Positions 1 through 8,437 of a stretch of 64,000 nt of DNA are shown piece by piece; position 1 is the first letter of the stretch; each line of letters opens with the position of its first letter. The stretch spans positions 1 to 64,000 of the forward strand of contig SSEL01000002.1 of the NCBI GenBank assembly GCA_008012315.1, written 5' to 3'. The stretch comes from Rhodospirillaceae bacterium (GTDB taxonomy: Bacteria; Pseudomonadota; Alphaproteobacteria; Dongiales; Dongiaceae). The position numbers and the translations under genes were made by a program. The notes below the pieces were generated by a model. The model had not been told where the DNA came from, ran no database searches, and saw nothing but the letters and a program-made list of their open reading frames with translations.

Positions 1-172
1 AAACAGAGAGATGTGAATGGACGGCGCTTTAGTAAACCGGCGCGTGAAACTTTTGCCGTAGGTCATGCAGCGTCTCCAGCAATAGTCTGAGGGGTATGGG
101 GGCGGAAAGCCGTGGTGTGATTTCCCATCGGCATATCCGGAACCCGTTTTTCCCGAGCGACTGGAGGTTGGC

Positions 173-1723
173 GTGACAGTGCAAGTAAATCCGACAAGAC
201 GAGCCGGCCGGGATGCGCGCCGCGCCACTCGGACCGCGCCCAACTTCGACATGCTTCCCACCCTGCGAAACGGATTGCCGGTCGTGGAGCCGATGAACCC
301 TGAGCAAATCGAGCGGATTCACGAAGCATCAATGGCGATCTTGGAGGATGTGGGGGTCATCTTTCGCGACCCGATCGCGCTCGACGACTGGAAAAAAGCC
401 GGCGCCGATGTCCGGGGCGAACGGGTCCATCTCGACCGTGGCCTGGTCATGGAGCTTATCCGCTCGATCCCGCAGCACATCACTTATCATGCCCGGAATC
501 CCATCAAGAATGTCGAGCTCGGCGGCAAGCATTCGATCTTCGTCCCGATGACCGGCGCGCCCTATCTGCGCGATCTCGAGGACAATCGGCGCGCCCCGAC
601 CATCGCCGATCTCAACATCTTTCACAAACTCTCGCATATGCTGCCCGCCCTCCACTCGTCGGCGCATCATATCGTCGAGCCCATGGACCTCGTCGTCGCG
701 CACCGTCATTTGCACATAACGTACTCGTCCATGAAGTATTCTGACAAGATTTTCATGGGTATGACGACCTCGCCGAAGAATGCCGAGGACGTCCTGGACA
801 TGTGCGCAATCCTCTTCGGGGCCGACTTCCTGGAAACCCATGCCGTGGTTACCGGCAACTGCAACGGCAACTCCCCCCTGGTCTGGGACCAGGTCATGCT
901 GGGCGCTATGCGGGCGTTCAATCGCCGGAACCAGCCGGTCCTGTGCTCGCCCTTCGTGCTGGGCGGCGCGAACACGCCGGCCTCGACGGCGCCGGCCGTC
1001 GCCCAGTTGAATGCGGAAGCGCTCTCCGCATTAGCCTATACCCAGGTCGTCCGAAAAGGCTGCCCGGCAATCTACGGGCACTACCTTTCGACGGTTTCCA
1101 TGCAATCCGGTGCGCCGATGGCGGGGACGCCGGAAATCTCCCTGATGAACTTCATGATCGGGCAGATGGCGCGACACTATAAAGTACCTTGGCGAACCTC
1201 CAACCTCCTCGGCGGTTCGAAGATATTCGACGCCCAGGCCGGCTATGAGAGCGCCATGACAATGATGGCCGTTCTTCTTTCCGGCGCGAATTACATCTGG
1301 CATTCCGCCGGATGGAATGAAGCCGGCATGCATTGCTCCATCGCGAAGTTCGTGGTCGATTCCGAGGTTTGCGCGATGGGCTATCGAATGGCTGAGGGCA
1401 TTCGTTGGGACGACTTCGAGGAAGGCCTGGCCGCCGTCCGCGATATCGGTCCCGGCGGCCATTATCTCGGCCATCCGCATACCCAGGCGAATTTTCAGCG
1501 TGCCTTCTTCATGCCCAAGCTCTTCGACAATAACTCGATTGAGCAATGGAAAGCCGACGGCGAAAAGGATCTGACACGGCGCGCCTTGATTCAGGCCAAA
1601 CGGCTGCTCAAGGAATATGAGGAGCCGAAGCTCGATGAGGCCAAGGATGAGGAATTGCTGGATTATATAGCCCGGCGCTCGAACGAGATTCCCTCGGTTG
1701 ACGCCCTGAACGACGAATATTGA
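173..1723 (+). CDS. MttB-family (trimethylamine/betaine) methyltransferase, non-pyrrolysine
   Basis: A 516-residue protein of the MttB superfamily (COG5598), whose members move a methyl group from a quaternary or tertiary amine to a corrinoid protein. Family resemblance is seen in the N-terminal EQIERIHEASMAILEDVGV segment, the central glycine-rich NGNSPLVWD region and the C-terminal GPGGHYLGHPHTQANFQRAF stretch. The frame is open throughout with no in-frame amber codon, so this is the non-pyrrolysine branch that includes glycine betaine methyltransferase MtgB. The GTG start is chosen because GGAGG lies five bases upstream. The next gene begins seven bases after the stop, so the two are probably cotranscribed. 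No corrinoid protein or reactivase is nearby and would have to be encoded elsewhere. The substrate is inferred from context to be a betaine; the family call is firm, the substrate is not. Confidence 0.85.
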   Translation: MTVQVNPTRRAGRDARRATRTAPNFDMLPTLRNGLPVVEPMNPEQIERIHEASMAILEDVGVIFRDPIALDDWKKAGADVRGERVHLDRGLVMELIRSIPQHITYHARNPIKNVELGGKHSIFVPMTGAPYLRDLEDNRRAPTIADLNIFHKLSHMLPALHSSAHHIVEPMDLVVAHRHLHITYSSMKYSDKIFMGMTTSPKNAEDVLDMCAILFGADFLETHAVVTGNCNGNSPLVWDQVMLGAMRAFNRRNQPVLCSPFVLGGANTPASTAPAVAQLNAEALSALAYTQVVRKGCPAIYGHYLSTVSMQSGAPMAGTPEISLMNFMIGQMARHYKVPWRTSNLLGGSKIFDAQAGYESAMTMMAVLLSGANYIWHSAGWNEAGMHCSIAKFVVDSEVCAMGYRMAEGIRWDDFEEGLAAVRDIGPGGHYLGHPHTQANFQRAFFMPKLFDNNSIEQWKADGEKDLTRRALIQAKRLLKEYEEPKLDEAKDEELLDYIARRSNEIPSVDALNDEY

Positions 1724-1730
1724 GAAAGAC

Positions 1731-2840
1731 ATGCGCATCGAAGAAATTCGCGTCTACGGCAAGAGCGTTCCCGTTGTCGACGGCGCCTATCAGATGTCGA
1801 CCAGCAGCGTGAAGGAGCTGGACAGCACGATCGTCGAGATCGTCACCGACAAGGCGCTCTCGGGCTGGGGCGAGACCTGCCCGATCGGTCCTGTCTATCA
1901 ACCACAACATATGCTGGGCGCGCGCGCAGCCATCGCCGAAATGGCGCCAGGCTTGATCGGGCTCGACCTTACATCGATCCGCGCCTTGTGGCAGCGAATG
2001 GATGGAAGCCTGAACGGCCACAATTATGCAAAAGCAGCGCTCGACATCGCCGCTTTTGACCTGCTCGGCAAGAAATTCAATGTACCGGTCTCAACCCTTC
2101 TCGGCGGCGCCGTCACGGATCGCGTCTCGTCCTATTATTCCGTGACCGTGCACAGCCCGGATGAAACGGCGCGCATCGCCAAGGAAAAGGTCAAACAGGG
2201 ATACAAGCGACTGCAGCTCAAGCTCGGCGGCCGGCCGGTCGAGGAAGATATCGAAACTGTTCAAAAGGTCTGGGCAGCCGTGGGCTACAACGCCCGGCTG
2301 GCGGCCGATGGCAATCGCGGCTTCACCATTGTGCATACCATGACCCTGGACCGGCAATGTGCAAACGTGCCGTTTATTCTGGAACAGCCCTGCAACACCA
2401 TGGCGGAAGTCGCGACCCTCCGGGGCCGCCTCGTGCATCCGGTCTATCTCGACGAGAACACCGAAGATTTGAATGTGGTTCTCACGGCGATCGGGGACGG
2501 GATCGCCGATGGCTTCGGTTTCAAGGTGACCAGGCTCGGCGGCCTCAGCAAGATCGCCATCGCGCGCGACATGTGCGCTTTGCGCTCCCTCCCCCATACT
2601 TGTGATGATGCATGGGGTGGCGACATCATTGCCGCAGCATGCGCCCATATCGGCGCTACGGTCGAACCCGATCGATTCGAAGGTGCCTGGATCGCGCAGG
2701 AATATCTCGAGGGGCACTATGACAGCGTCAATCCCGTCGATATCGACCAGGGGCATATAAAGCTGCCCGCAGGCCCGGGGCTCGGCGTCAATCCCGATTC
2801 CGGCATCTTCGGCAAGCCGGTTGCTGTTTACGGCAGATAG
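1731..2840 (+). CDS. Enolase-superfamily (mandelate racemase/muconate lactonizing) enzyme
   Basis: A 369-residue enolase-superfamily protein with an N-terminal capping domain (residues 1-120 or so) and a barrel domain. The KxK-type base motif is visible as LQLKLGG, and metal ligands are suggested by AADGNRGF, EQPCN and YLDENTED. The family includes hydroxyproline betaine 2-epimerase and cis-3-hydroxyproline dehydratase as well as muconate cycloisomerases. The neighbouring MttB-type, Rieske and BKACE genes favour a betaine or amino-acid-betaine substrate, for example racemisation of a quaternary amine. That specificity is inference. It lies seven bases behind the methyltransferase gene, and the short spacing implies coupling although the ribosome site is weak (GAGAAAG). 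It converges on the SDR gene across a hairpin. Confidence 0.8.
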   Translation: MRIEEIRVYGKSVPVVDGAYQMSTSSVKELDSTIVEIVTDKALSGWGETCPIGPVYQPQHMLGARAAIAEMAPGLIGLDLTSIRALWQRMDGSLNGHNYAKAALDIAAFDLLGKKFNVPVSTLLGGAVTDRVSSYYSVTVHSPDETARIAKEKVKQGYKRLQLKLGGRPVEEDIETVQKVWAAVGYNARLAADGNRGFTIVHTMTLDRQCANVPFILEQPCNTMAEVATLRGRLVHPVYLDENTEDLNVVLTAIGDGIADGFGFKVTRLGGLSKIAIARDMCALRSLPHTCDDAWGGDIIAAACAHIGATVEPDRFEGAWIAQEYLEGHYDSVNPVDIDQGHIKLPAGPGLGVNPDSGIFGKPVAVYGR

Positions 2841-2858
2841 TTTACAGCAGATCGCTAC

Positions 2859-2895
2859 GGGGGCTCGGGCGCAGTCAAAATTGTGCCCGGACCCC
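2859..2895. terminator. Bidirectional hairpin between convergent genes
   Basis: GGGGGCTCGGGC at 2859-2870 pairs with GCCCGGACCCC at 2885-2895 with two mismatches, around an AT-richer loop. It sits in the 76-base gap between the convergent enolase and SDR genes, where a shared terminator is expected. The following TCTTAAATT is only moderately T-rich. Confidence 0.55.
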
Positions 2896-2916
2896 TCTTA
2901 AATTCAGCTATTCGAT

Positions 2917-3687
2917 TCAGCTACCGATGTGAAAAGTCTCGGTATGTCCGTCGACCGATATTGCCTGTCCGGTGACCATCTTGGCGCCCGGCGAAGCGAG
3001 GAAGACGCACATATCCGCGACCTCCTCGGGCTTCACCAGCCGTTTGATCGACTGGGATTGGACCAGTTCCTTATAGACGACCTCATAGGGAATCTTACGC
3101 ATCTCGGCCTCAGCGTGCATCACGCGTTCCATGCGGGCCCCTTCGACCGAGCCTGGGCAAATCGCATTGGCGCGAACGTCATAGGGACCCAATTCAATGG
3201 CGAGCGACTTGGTGAAGCCGATGACCGCCCATTTTGCCGCCGCGTAAGGCGAGCGCAGGCCGTAACCATAGAGGCCCGCACCGGATGACATGTTGATGAT
3301 GCTACCCGACCGGCTCTCTTTCATGATCGGAATCGCCCGCCTGGCGCAGAGGAAGTGGGAATCGAGGCAGACAGAGAGACATTCCCGCCAGTCATCGAAG
3401 CTGATTTCCTCGACACCGCCGGTCGGCCCCTTGATGCCTGCATTGTTGACCAGAACATCGAGACCGCCGAGCGCTTTCGTCGCCGACTCGAACCAGCGAT
3501 CGACAGCTTGTTCGTCCGACACATTCACCCGCGCGGCGACGATCTGCGGATGGTGCTTCGCAACCTCATCGAGCGCCTTTTCATCGACATCGCAAACATG
3601 GACTTTGGCCCCATTAGCCATGAAAGCCTTGGCGATCGCCAAACCGATGCCGGATGCACCGGCGGTGATCATGACACGCTGACCCAT
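2917..3687 (-). CDS. SDR-family oxidoreductase
   Basis: A 256-residue classical short-chain dehydrogenase/reductase. The cofactor loop reads TAGASGIG near the N-terminus, followed by VNNAG, the catalytic serine in INMSSGAG and YAAAK as the YxxxK pair. An acidic residue after the second strand (HVCDVDE) suggests NAD(H) rather than NADP(H). The ATG at 3687 is preferred over a GTG six bases upstream because AGGAG is seven bases before it. It is the last gene of the leftward catabolic operon, 33 bases after the carnitine dehydrogenase-like gene. One of three SDRs in the operon; substrate unknown, probably a hydroxylated intermediate of quaternary amine breakdown. Confidence 0.85.
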   Translation of the reverse strand: MGQRVMITAGASGIGLAIAKAFMANGAKVHVCDVDEKALDEVAKHHPQIVAARVNVSDEQAVDRWFESATKALGGLDVLVNNAGIKGPTGGVEEISFDDWRECLSVCLDSHFLCARRAIPIMKESRSGSIINMSSGAGLYGYGLRSPYAAAKWAVIGFTKSLAIELGPYDVRANAICPGSVEGARMERVMHAEAEMRKIPYEVVYKELVQSQSIKRLVKPEEVADMCVFLASPGAKMVTGQAISVDGHTETFHIGS

Positions 3688-3720
3688 TCTCACTCTCCTG
3701 GTGAACTCGCGTTTATACGG

Positions 3721-4650
3721 TCAACGCAGATCTGCCGTTGCCTTTTGCAGTGCGATAATAAGCGCATCTCTTTTGGTCGACAACGAGGCCGGTGTCTCCT
3801 CTCCCACGGTTTCAGCCATCCCCTGAGTGAGCTGCTTTGCCAATCCCGCATCCAGATGCAGCGTCCCCAGATCGTCCCACCAGCGGTTGAAGCTTGCGGT
3901 GTAGCGCTCGCAGAAGGATCCGATCCCGCCGGCCCCGGCGCCAAGATGGAACAGCATCGTCGGCCCCATGACGGCCCAGCGCATGCCCGGCCCCGCCCAG
4001 ACGGCCGTATCGACATCCTCCACACTGGCAACGCCGGATTTGACGAGATGCAGGGCCTCCCGCCACAGCGCCGCCTGCAGGCGATTGGCGACATGCCCCG
4101 GCACTTCACGCTTGACGCGGATGGTGATCTTGCCGACGTCCTTATAGAATTTTTCGGCGCCGTCGATTGCGCTTTCCAAGGTCGCGTGGTTGCCGAGCAC
4201 CTCCACCAGCGGGATCAAATGCGGCGGATTGAAGGGATGACCGAGTACGAAGCATTCGGGATGCTTCCACCCGGCCTGCATTTCGCTGAGCGTCAGCCCC
4301 GATGCCGACGACGCAACGATCGCGCCAGCCTTCAATGCGGGCTCGATCTCGGTATAGAGAGCCGTCTTTATCTCGATGCGTTCGGGAACGTTCTCCTGTA
4401 CGAAATCCGCATCCTTGACGGCCTCGCTGGCCGACTTGTGGAATGTCAGGCGGCCCGGCGAACCGGCCCGCACCAAGCCCAATTCCGTCAGCGCCGGCCA
4501 GGCCATATCGATATAGTCGCGGGTCGCCTTTTCGGCCTGTGGTGCCGTATCGAAGACGGCGACATTCCGGCCCGATGCTAAAAACAGCGCCGACCAGCTC
4601 ATGCCGATGACGCCCGCTCCCAAGATCGCTGTGTTTTCGAATTCTGGCAT
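3721..4650 (-). CDS. L-carnitine dehydrogenase-like 3-hydroxyacyl-CoA dehydrogenase family protein
   Basis: A 309-residue NAD-dependent dehydrogenase. The Rossmann motif GAGVIG is at residues 11-16, with VFD ending the second strand. The signature HPFNPPHLIPLVEVLG and the EVPGHVANRLQAAL segment are typical of 3-hydroxyacyl-CoA and L-carnitine dehydrogenases. The length matches single-domain L-carnitine dehydrogenase without a fused thioesterase. With a BKACE gene two positions upstream this fits oxidation of carnitine to 3-dehydrocarnitine followed by cleavage with acetyl-CoA, which is the known bacterial route. Its ATG follows directly on the TAG stop of the upstream SDR gene, so translation is probably coupled. 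A related beta-hydroxy betaine remains possible as substrate. Confidence 0.82.
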   Translation of the reverse strand: MPEFENTAILGAGVIGMSWSALFLASGRNVAVFDTAPQAEKATRDYIDMAWPALTELGLVRAGSPGRLTFHKSASEAVKDADFVQENVPERIEIKTALYTEIEPALKAGAIVASSASGLTLSEMQAGWKHPECFVLGHPFNPPHLIPLVEVLGNHATLESAIDGAEKFYKDVGKITIRVKREVPGHVANRLQAALWREALHLVKSGVASVEDVDTAVWAGPGMRWAVMGPTMLFHLGAGAGGIGSFCERYTASFNRWWDDLGTLHLDAGLAKQLTQGMAETVGEETPASLSTKRDALIIALQKATADLR

Positions 4651-5400
4651 CTAGAATAATCCCGGTTGGAGTGGCGACGCTGCGGTAAGACCGCCGTCGC
4701 AGGTGAAGCATTGGCCGGTGACGAACTCGGCCTGGTCTGAGACCAGCCAGGCGACCATATTAGCAATATCCGCCGGCCGCCCGAGACGGCCCGTTGCATG
4801 CCGCGCGATGGCATCTGCTTTGGCAGCCGCCGGATTTTTCGCCAGGGCAAAAGCGTCCTCGGCCATCGCGGTAACGATCCAGCCCGGTCTGACGGCGTTG
4901 CACCGGACGTTTGGCCCGTGGTCGATTGCGATGGAGCGGGTCAATGAATGGACGAATGCCTTCGAGGCATTATAGATCGCCATCGACGGGTCGGACACAA
5001 CGCCCGATATCGATCCGATATTGACGATGGCGCCACCGGTTCTTTCCATGGATGGAAGGATCGCCCGACACATGTTGAACGTGCCACGCGCATTGATGCC
5101 CATGATCAGGTCCCAATCGGCATCGGTCGTCTTATCCACCGTCTTCTCGATCTGGACACCTGCATTGTTGACTAGAATGGTGACGTCGCCAAATTTCCGC
5201 TGGGCCTCGGCGACGATCGATTCGGCGTCATCGGTCTTTGACACATCGGCCTGGAGCCATTCCACGGTCGATGGCAGGTCCGATGGCCGGGCGCCTCGTC
5301 CGCATGTCAGAACACGTATCTTTTCCGTAAGCAACCGATCGACGATGCCTCGGCCAATCCCCCGGCCACCACCGGTCACGATCGCAGCTCTTGTACTCAT
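4651..5400 (-). CDS. SDR-family oxidoreductase
   Basis: A 249-residue classical short-chain dehydrogenase. The cofactor loop VTGGGRGIG is near residue 10, followed by VNNAG, IGSISG with the catalytic serine, and YNASK. The C-terminal VTGQCFTCDGGL is the usual SDR end. The ATG at 5400 is preferred because AGGA lies eight bases upstream; longer versions would add a non-conserved N-terminus. It begins 31 bases after the BKACE stop and its own stop abuts the start of the carnitine dehydrogenase-like gene. Substrate unknown. The residue after the second strand (TCGRGAR) is basic, which hints at NADP(H), unlike the 2917 paralog. Confidence 0.85.
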   Translation of the reverse strand: MSTRAAIVTGGGRGIGRGIVDRLLTEKIRVLTCGRGARPSDLPSTVEWLQADVSKTDDAESIVAEAQRKFGDVTILVNNAGVQIEKTVDKTTDADWDLIMGINARGTFNMCRAILPSMERTGGAIVNIGSISGVVSDPSMAIYNASKAFVHSLTRSIAIDHGPNVRCNAVRPGWIVTAMAEDAFALAKNPAAAKADAIARHATGRLGRPADIANMVAWLVSDQAEFVTGQCFTCDGGLTAASPLQPGLF

Positions 5401-5431
5401 TGCCTGAATCCTATCAAGACACCCGCACCAA

Positions 5432-6361
5432 TCAGAACGCGACCTTGTCCCCACCCTTCAAGCCCAGTCGCGCCCGCGCTTCGGCCGGTGTCGCCACCGA
5501 TAGACCGAGATTTTCGACGATCGCCCGGATCTTTTGCACCTGCTCGGCGTTCGATTTGGCCAGTTTGCCGGGACCGATATAGAGGCTGTCTTCGAGGCCG
5601 ACCCGGATATTGCCACCGAGCATGGCAGATTGCGTGGCGAAGGAAAGCTGATGGCGGCCGGCAGCCAGCACCGACCATTCATAATCGCCACCGAATAGCT
5701 TCTGGGCGATCGTGTGCATATGCATCAGGTTGTCCAAGTCGGCGCCGACGCCACCGAGAATCCCGAAGACCATCTGCACGAAGAAGGGCGGCTTGACCCA
5801 GCCTTGATCGATGACCCAGGCGAGATTGTAGAGATGGCCCAGGTCATAGCACTCGAATTCGAATTTGGTGCCGTGCCCTTGGCCAAGTTCCTTCATCACA
5901 TATTCGATGTCGCCGAAGGTGTTGCGGAAGATGAAATCCCGCGTCATCTCCAGGAAACCCGGCTCCCATTCATGCTTCCAGGTCTTGTACTTGGCAGCCA
6001 TCGGGAAAATGCCGAAGTTCATCGAGCCGACATTCAGCGACGCCATTTCCGGGCTCGCCCTGACGGCCGCGCGCAACCGCTCTTCCCGCGTCATGCCAAG
6101 GCCACCGCCGGTCGAGACATTGATGACGGCATCGGTCGACTGCTTGATGACCGGCAGGAATTCCATGAACAGTTCCGGTCGCGGGTCCGGCCGGCCGTCC
6201 TCCGGATTACGGGCGTGCAGATGGATAATCGACGCGCCGGCTTCCGCCGCCTCGATCGAGGCTTGGGCGATCTGCGTCGGTGTGATCGGCAGGTGTTCCG
6301 ACATCGTCGGAGTATGTACACCGCCCGTTGGGGCGCAGGTAATGATGACTGGCTTGGCCAC
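5432..6361 (-). CDS. BKACE family beta-keto acid cleavage enzyme (DUF849)
   Basis: A 309-residue member of the beta-keto acid cleavage enzyme family (COG3246), which condenses a beta-keto acid with acetyl-CoA to give acetoacetate and a new CoA ester. The N-terminus AKPVIITCAPTGG and the metal-binding segment SIIHLHARNPEDGRP are diagnostic, as is VNVSTGGGLGM. One characterised subgroup cleaves dehydrocarnitine to betainyl-CoA, which matches the adjacent carnitine dehydrogenase-like gene. The start is GTG at 6361 with GAGGA about nine bases upstream, five bases after the upstream SDR stop. Family call is firm; dehydrocarnitine as substrate is inferred from context. Confidence 0.88.
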   Translation of the reverse strand: MAKPVIITCAPTGGVHTPTMSEHLPITPTQIAQASIEAAEAGASIIHLHARNPEDGRPDPRPELFMEFLPVIKQSTDAVINVSTGGGLGMTREERLRAAVRASPEMASLNVGSMNFGIFPMAAKYKTWKHEWEPGFLEMTRDFIFRNTFGDIEYVMKELGQGHGTKFEFECYDLGHLYNLAWVIDQGWVKPPFFVQMVFGILGGVGADLDNLMHMHTIAQKLFGGDYEWSVLAAGRHQLSFATQSAMLGGNIRVGLEDSLYIGPGKLAKSNAEQVQKIRAIVENLGLSVATPAEARARLGLKGGDKVAF

Positions 6362-6365
6362 GTGA

Positions 6366-7130
6366 TCAGATCCTCATTTGCTGAACTTGTGCCGTCAAGG
6401 CGCCGTCTAAAACCCATAGCTGGCCGCTCGCATAACGCGCCTCGTCGGAGGCAAGCCAGTTGACCAGGTTCGCCACGTCCTCGGGCGTGCCGTAGCGGCG
6501 AAGCGGATGTACGCCGCGAACCGCCGTGTCGAGCGTCTCGATATCCCCCACGTCGCGAAAGAAGCTTCTCAGCATGGGGGTGTCGATATAGCCCGGGCAT
6601 ATCGCGTTTACCCGGATGCCCTCGGGGCCGTGATCGCAGGCCATGGCGCGGGTCAAGGCATGGACCGCGCCCTTGCTCGCGCAATAGGCCGCCAGGCCGG
6701 GATCGGCGATGAAGCCGTCATAAGATCCGAAATTGACGATCGATGCATTCTGTCCCTGGCGCAAAAGCGGCAAGGCATGTTTGGACGCCAGGAAAGTGCC
6801 GGTCACATTGATGGCGAAAATCCGGTTCCAATCGGCGAGGCTGGTTTGCTCGACCGTCTTCTCGATCTCGATGCCGGCAGCATTCACCAGGATGTCGAGC
6901 TTCCCGCACTCCTCTGCGACTTTAGCCATCGCCGCGCGCGCATCGTCTTCGGAGGTGACGTCGTATTTGATGAAGCGGCTTTCCGCCTCGCCCGACAGCG
7001 TTCCCTCCTCGGTGAGATCGGCTGCAAAGACAGTCGCCCCCTCCCGCAAAAACCGCGCGCAGATGGCGCGGCCGATACCGCCGCGCCCGCCGGTAACGAG
7101 CGCGATTTTTCCTGACAGCATATTGCTCAA
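6366..7130 (-). CDS. SDR-family oxidoreductase
   Basis: A classical short-chain dehydrogenase of about 254 residues. VTGGRGGIG, VNAAG, NFGSYDG and YCASK mark the cofactor loop and active site, and the C-terminus VLDGAL is near the canonical end. Two starts are plausible: TTG at 7130, with GAGGGG seven bases before it, or ATG at 7121, which is 15 bases from the same site; I list the first. It follows the Rieske gene by about 27 bases. It is the third SDR in the operon and resembles the 4651 copy in length and in the conserved KTVEQTSLADWN-type helix, suggesting related substrates or an old duplication. Confidence 0.83.
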   Translation of the reverse strand: MSNMLSGKIALVTGGRGGIGRAICARFLREGATVFAADLTEEGTLSGEAESRFIKYDVTSEDDARAAMAKVAEECGKLDILVNAAGIEIEKTVEQTSLADWNRIFAINVTGTFLASKHALPLLRQGQNASIVNFGSYDGFIADPGLAAYCASKGAVHALTRAMACDHGPEGIRVNAICPGYIDTPMLRSFFRDVGDIETLDTAVRGVHPLRRYGTPEDVANLVNWLASDEARYASGQLWVLDGALTAQVQQMRI

Positions 7131-7157
7131 GCTACATCCCCTCGACTTGCTGGCCAA

Positions 7158-8306
7158 CTAGGCTCTGTGGTTGGTTGCCGCGGCATAAGCATCAAGGATC
7201 AGACCGTGGAAATGGTGAAGCGCATGTTCCGTCTTCCCCGATCCGGCGGGATCATAGACGATGCGGCCCTGGTGGAAGCCGGGTGTGCTCATGCCCTTTT
7301 GCACGCTCTCGACAAGCGCGATGTCCTCCACTTGCAACACCGTGTCGAGGTAATGAATGGCCGCCTTTTCCGTTTCGTCCGGCTCCGGCGTTTCAAGGAA
7401 AAAGTCATAGGTCTCGAGCGTCCGGTCCGGCCCCACCGGAATGATATTAAGGACGATCATCGAACTCCGGCCGGGATAGCGCATCAGGCAGGTCGTGGGC
7501 CAAAGCCACCACACCGCATGAGTCCGGACCTTTGCTTTCGATGTATCATAGGCCGAATTCGACTGCTGTCCGGCCTCCGCCATATGGCTCGAGTAAATGC
7601 CAGATGTCGTCACCTTGTACGTCTTCATATCGACGAGCGTACAGAAATCCTTGTGGGAAACCGGGCAATGGTAACATTCAAGGAAATTGTCGACGACGTT
7701 CTTCCAGTTCGACTTGATGTCATAGGTCAGCCGGTGACCGAAGGTCAGTGAATCGATATCCGGTGCCCAGTGGCGGATCTCATTCTCCAGATTGCCCGAA
7801 AGAGCTTTCAACGAAGGCGATTTGGTATCGAGATTCACATAGATAGAGCCGCAGAATTCCTCGACCTGAACGGGCTCCAGTGAAATCGATTTGGGGTCGA
7901 AATGTTGCAGATGTTCCGTATGAGGCGCGCGGGCGAGTTGCCCATCCAGCTTGTATGTCCAGGCGTGGTAGGGGCACATGATGACCGCCACCTTGCCCCC
8001 GCCATCGAGCAGCCGGTGCGCCCGATGCTTGCAGACATTGTAGAATGCCCGCAGCGTCCCTTCACGGTCCCTGATGATGGCGATCGGCTGGCCGGCGATC
8101 TCGATGGTCACGTAAGAGCCGGGCTCCCGCAGCTTTTCAGCGTGGCAAACCCATTGCCAGGTCTTCGAAATGATTTCCTTCAGATCCACCTGATGCCATT
8201 CGGGTTCGGTATAGGCATCGGCGCTCAATGAAAACGACTGGCTGGGATCTGAGTGATACCCCTGCTTGATGGCTGCGAATTGTTGTTTGTTCGGATATTC
8301 GCCCAT
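7158..8306 (-). CDS. Rieske non-heme iron oxygenase, quaternary ammonium type
   Basis: The large subunit of a ring-hydroxylating-type oxygenase, 382 residues. The Rieske cluster ligands are Cys92-x-His94 and Cys111-x2-His114 (CKH and CPYH). The mononuclear iron site is His213 and His218 in LECYHCPVSH. The residue that bridges the two metal sites is Glu210 where most ring dioxygenases have Asp; Glu is also reported in the carnitine oxygenase CntA. This and the operon support a quaternary amine substrate such as carnitine, glycine betaine or an amino-acid betaine. The ATG at 8306 has GGGAGGT five bases upstream, which fixes the start. No reductase partner gene is in the window. It is the first structural gene after the regulator, 131 bases away. 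Confidence 0.87.
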   Translation of the reverse strand: MGEYPNKQQFAAIKQGYHSDPSQSFSLSADAYTEPEWHQVDLKEIISKTWQWVCHAEKLREPGSYVTIEIAGQPIAIIRDREGTLRAFYNVCKHRAHRLLDGGGKVAVIMCPYHAWTYKLDGQLARAPHTEHLQHFDPKSISLEPVQVEEFCGSIYVNLDTKSPSLKALSGNLENEIRHWAPDIDSLTFGHRLTYDIKSNWKNVVDNFLECYHCPVSHKDFCTLVDMKTYKVTTSGIYSSHMAEAGQQSNSAYDTSKAKVRTHAVWWLWPTTCLMRYPGRSSMIVLNIIPVGPDRTLETYDFFLETPEPDETEKAAIHYLDTVLQVEDIALVESVQKGMSTPGFHQGRIVYDPAGSGKTEHALHHFHGLILDAYAAATNHRA

Positions 8307-8437
8307 TGCAACCTCCCTTGAGGACGCCGCTCGGCCTTGCGCCCCCAAAAAGAATCGCGCCGAAGGGTTTCAGAATCTATGCATATTTAGCCATCTATAT
8401 TTCTTTTTCCGCCATCCACGTTGAAAGCAGAAAAAGG

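Noticed and set aside
1031-1738. Long minus-strand frame under the methyltransferase gene
   Set aside because: It is antisense to a well-recognised protein, with no family match or ribosome site.
3355-4581. 408-codon plus-strand frame across the SDR and carnitine dehydrogenase-like genes
   Set aside because: It spans two recognised minus-strand genes and their gap, and shows no protein family features.
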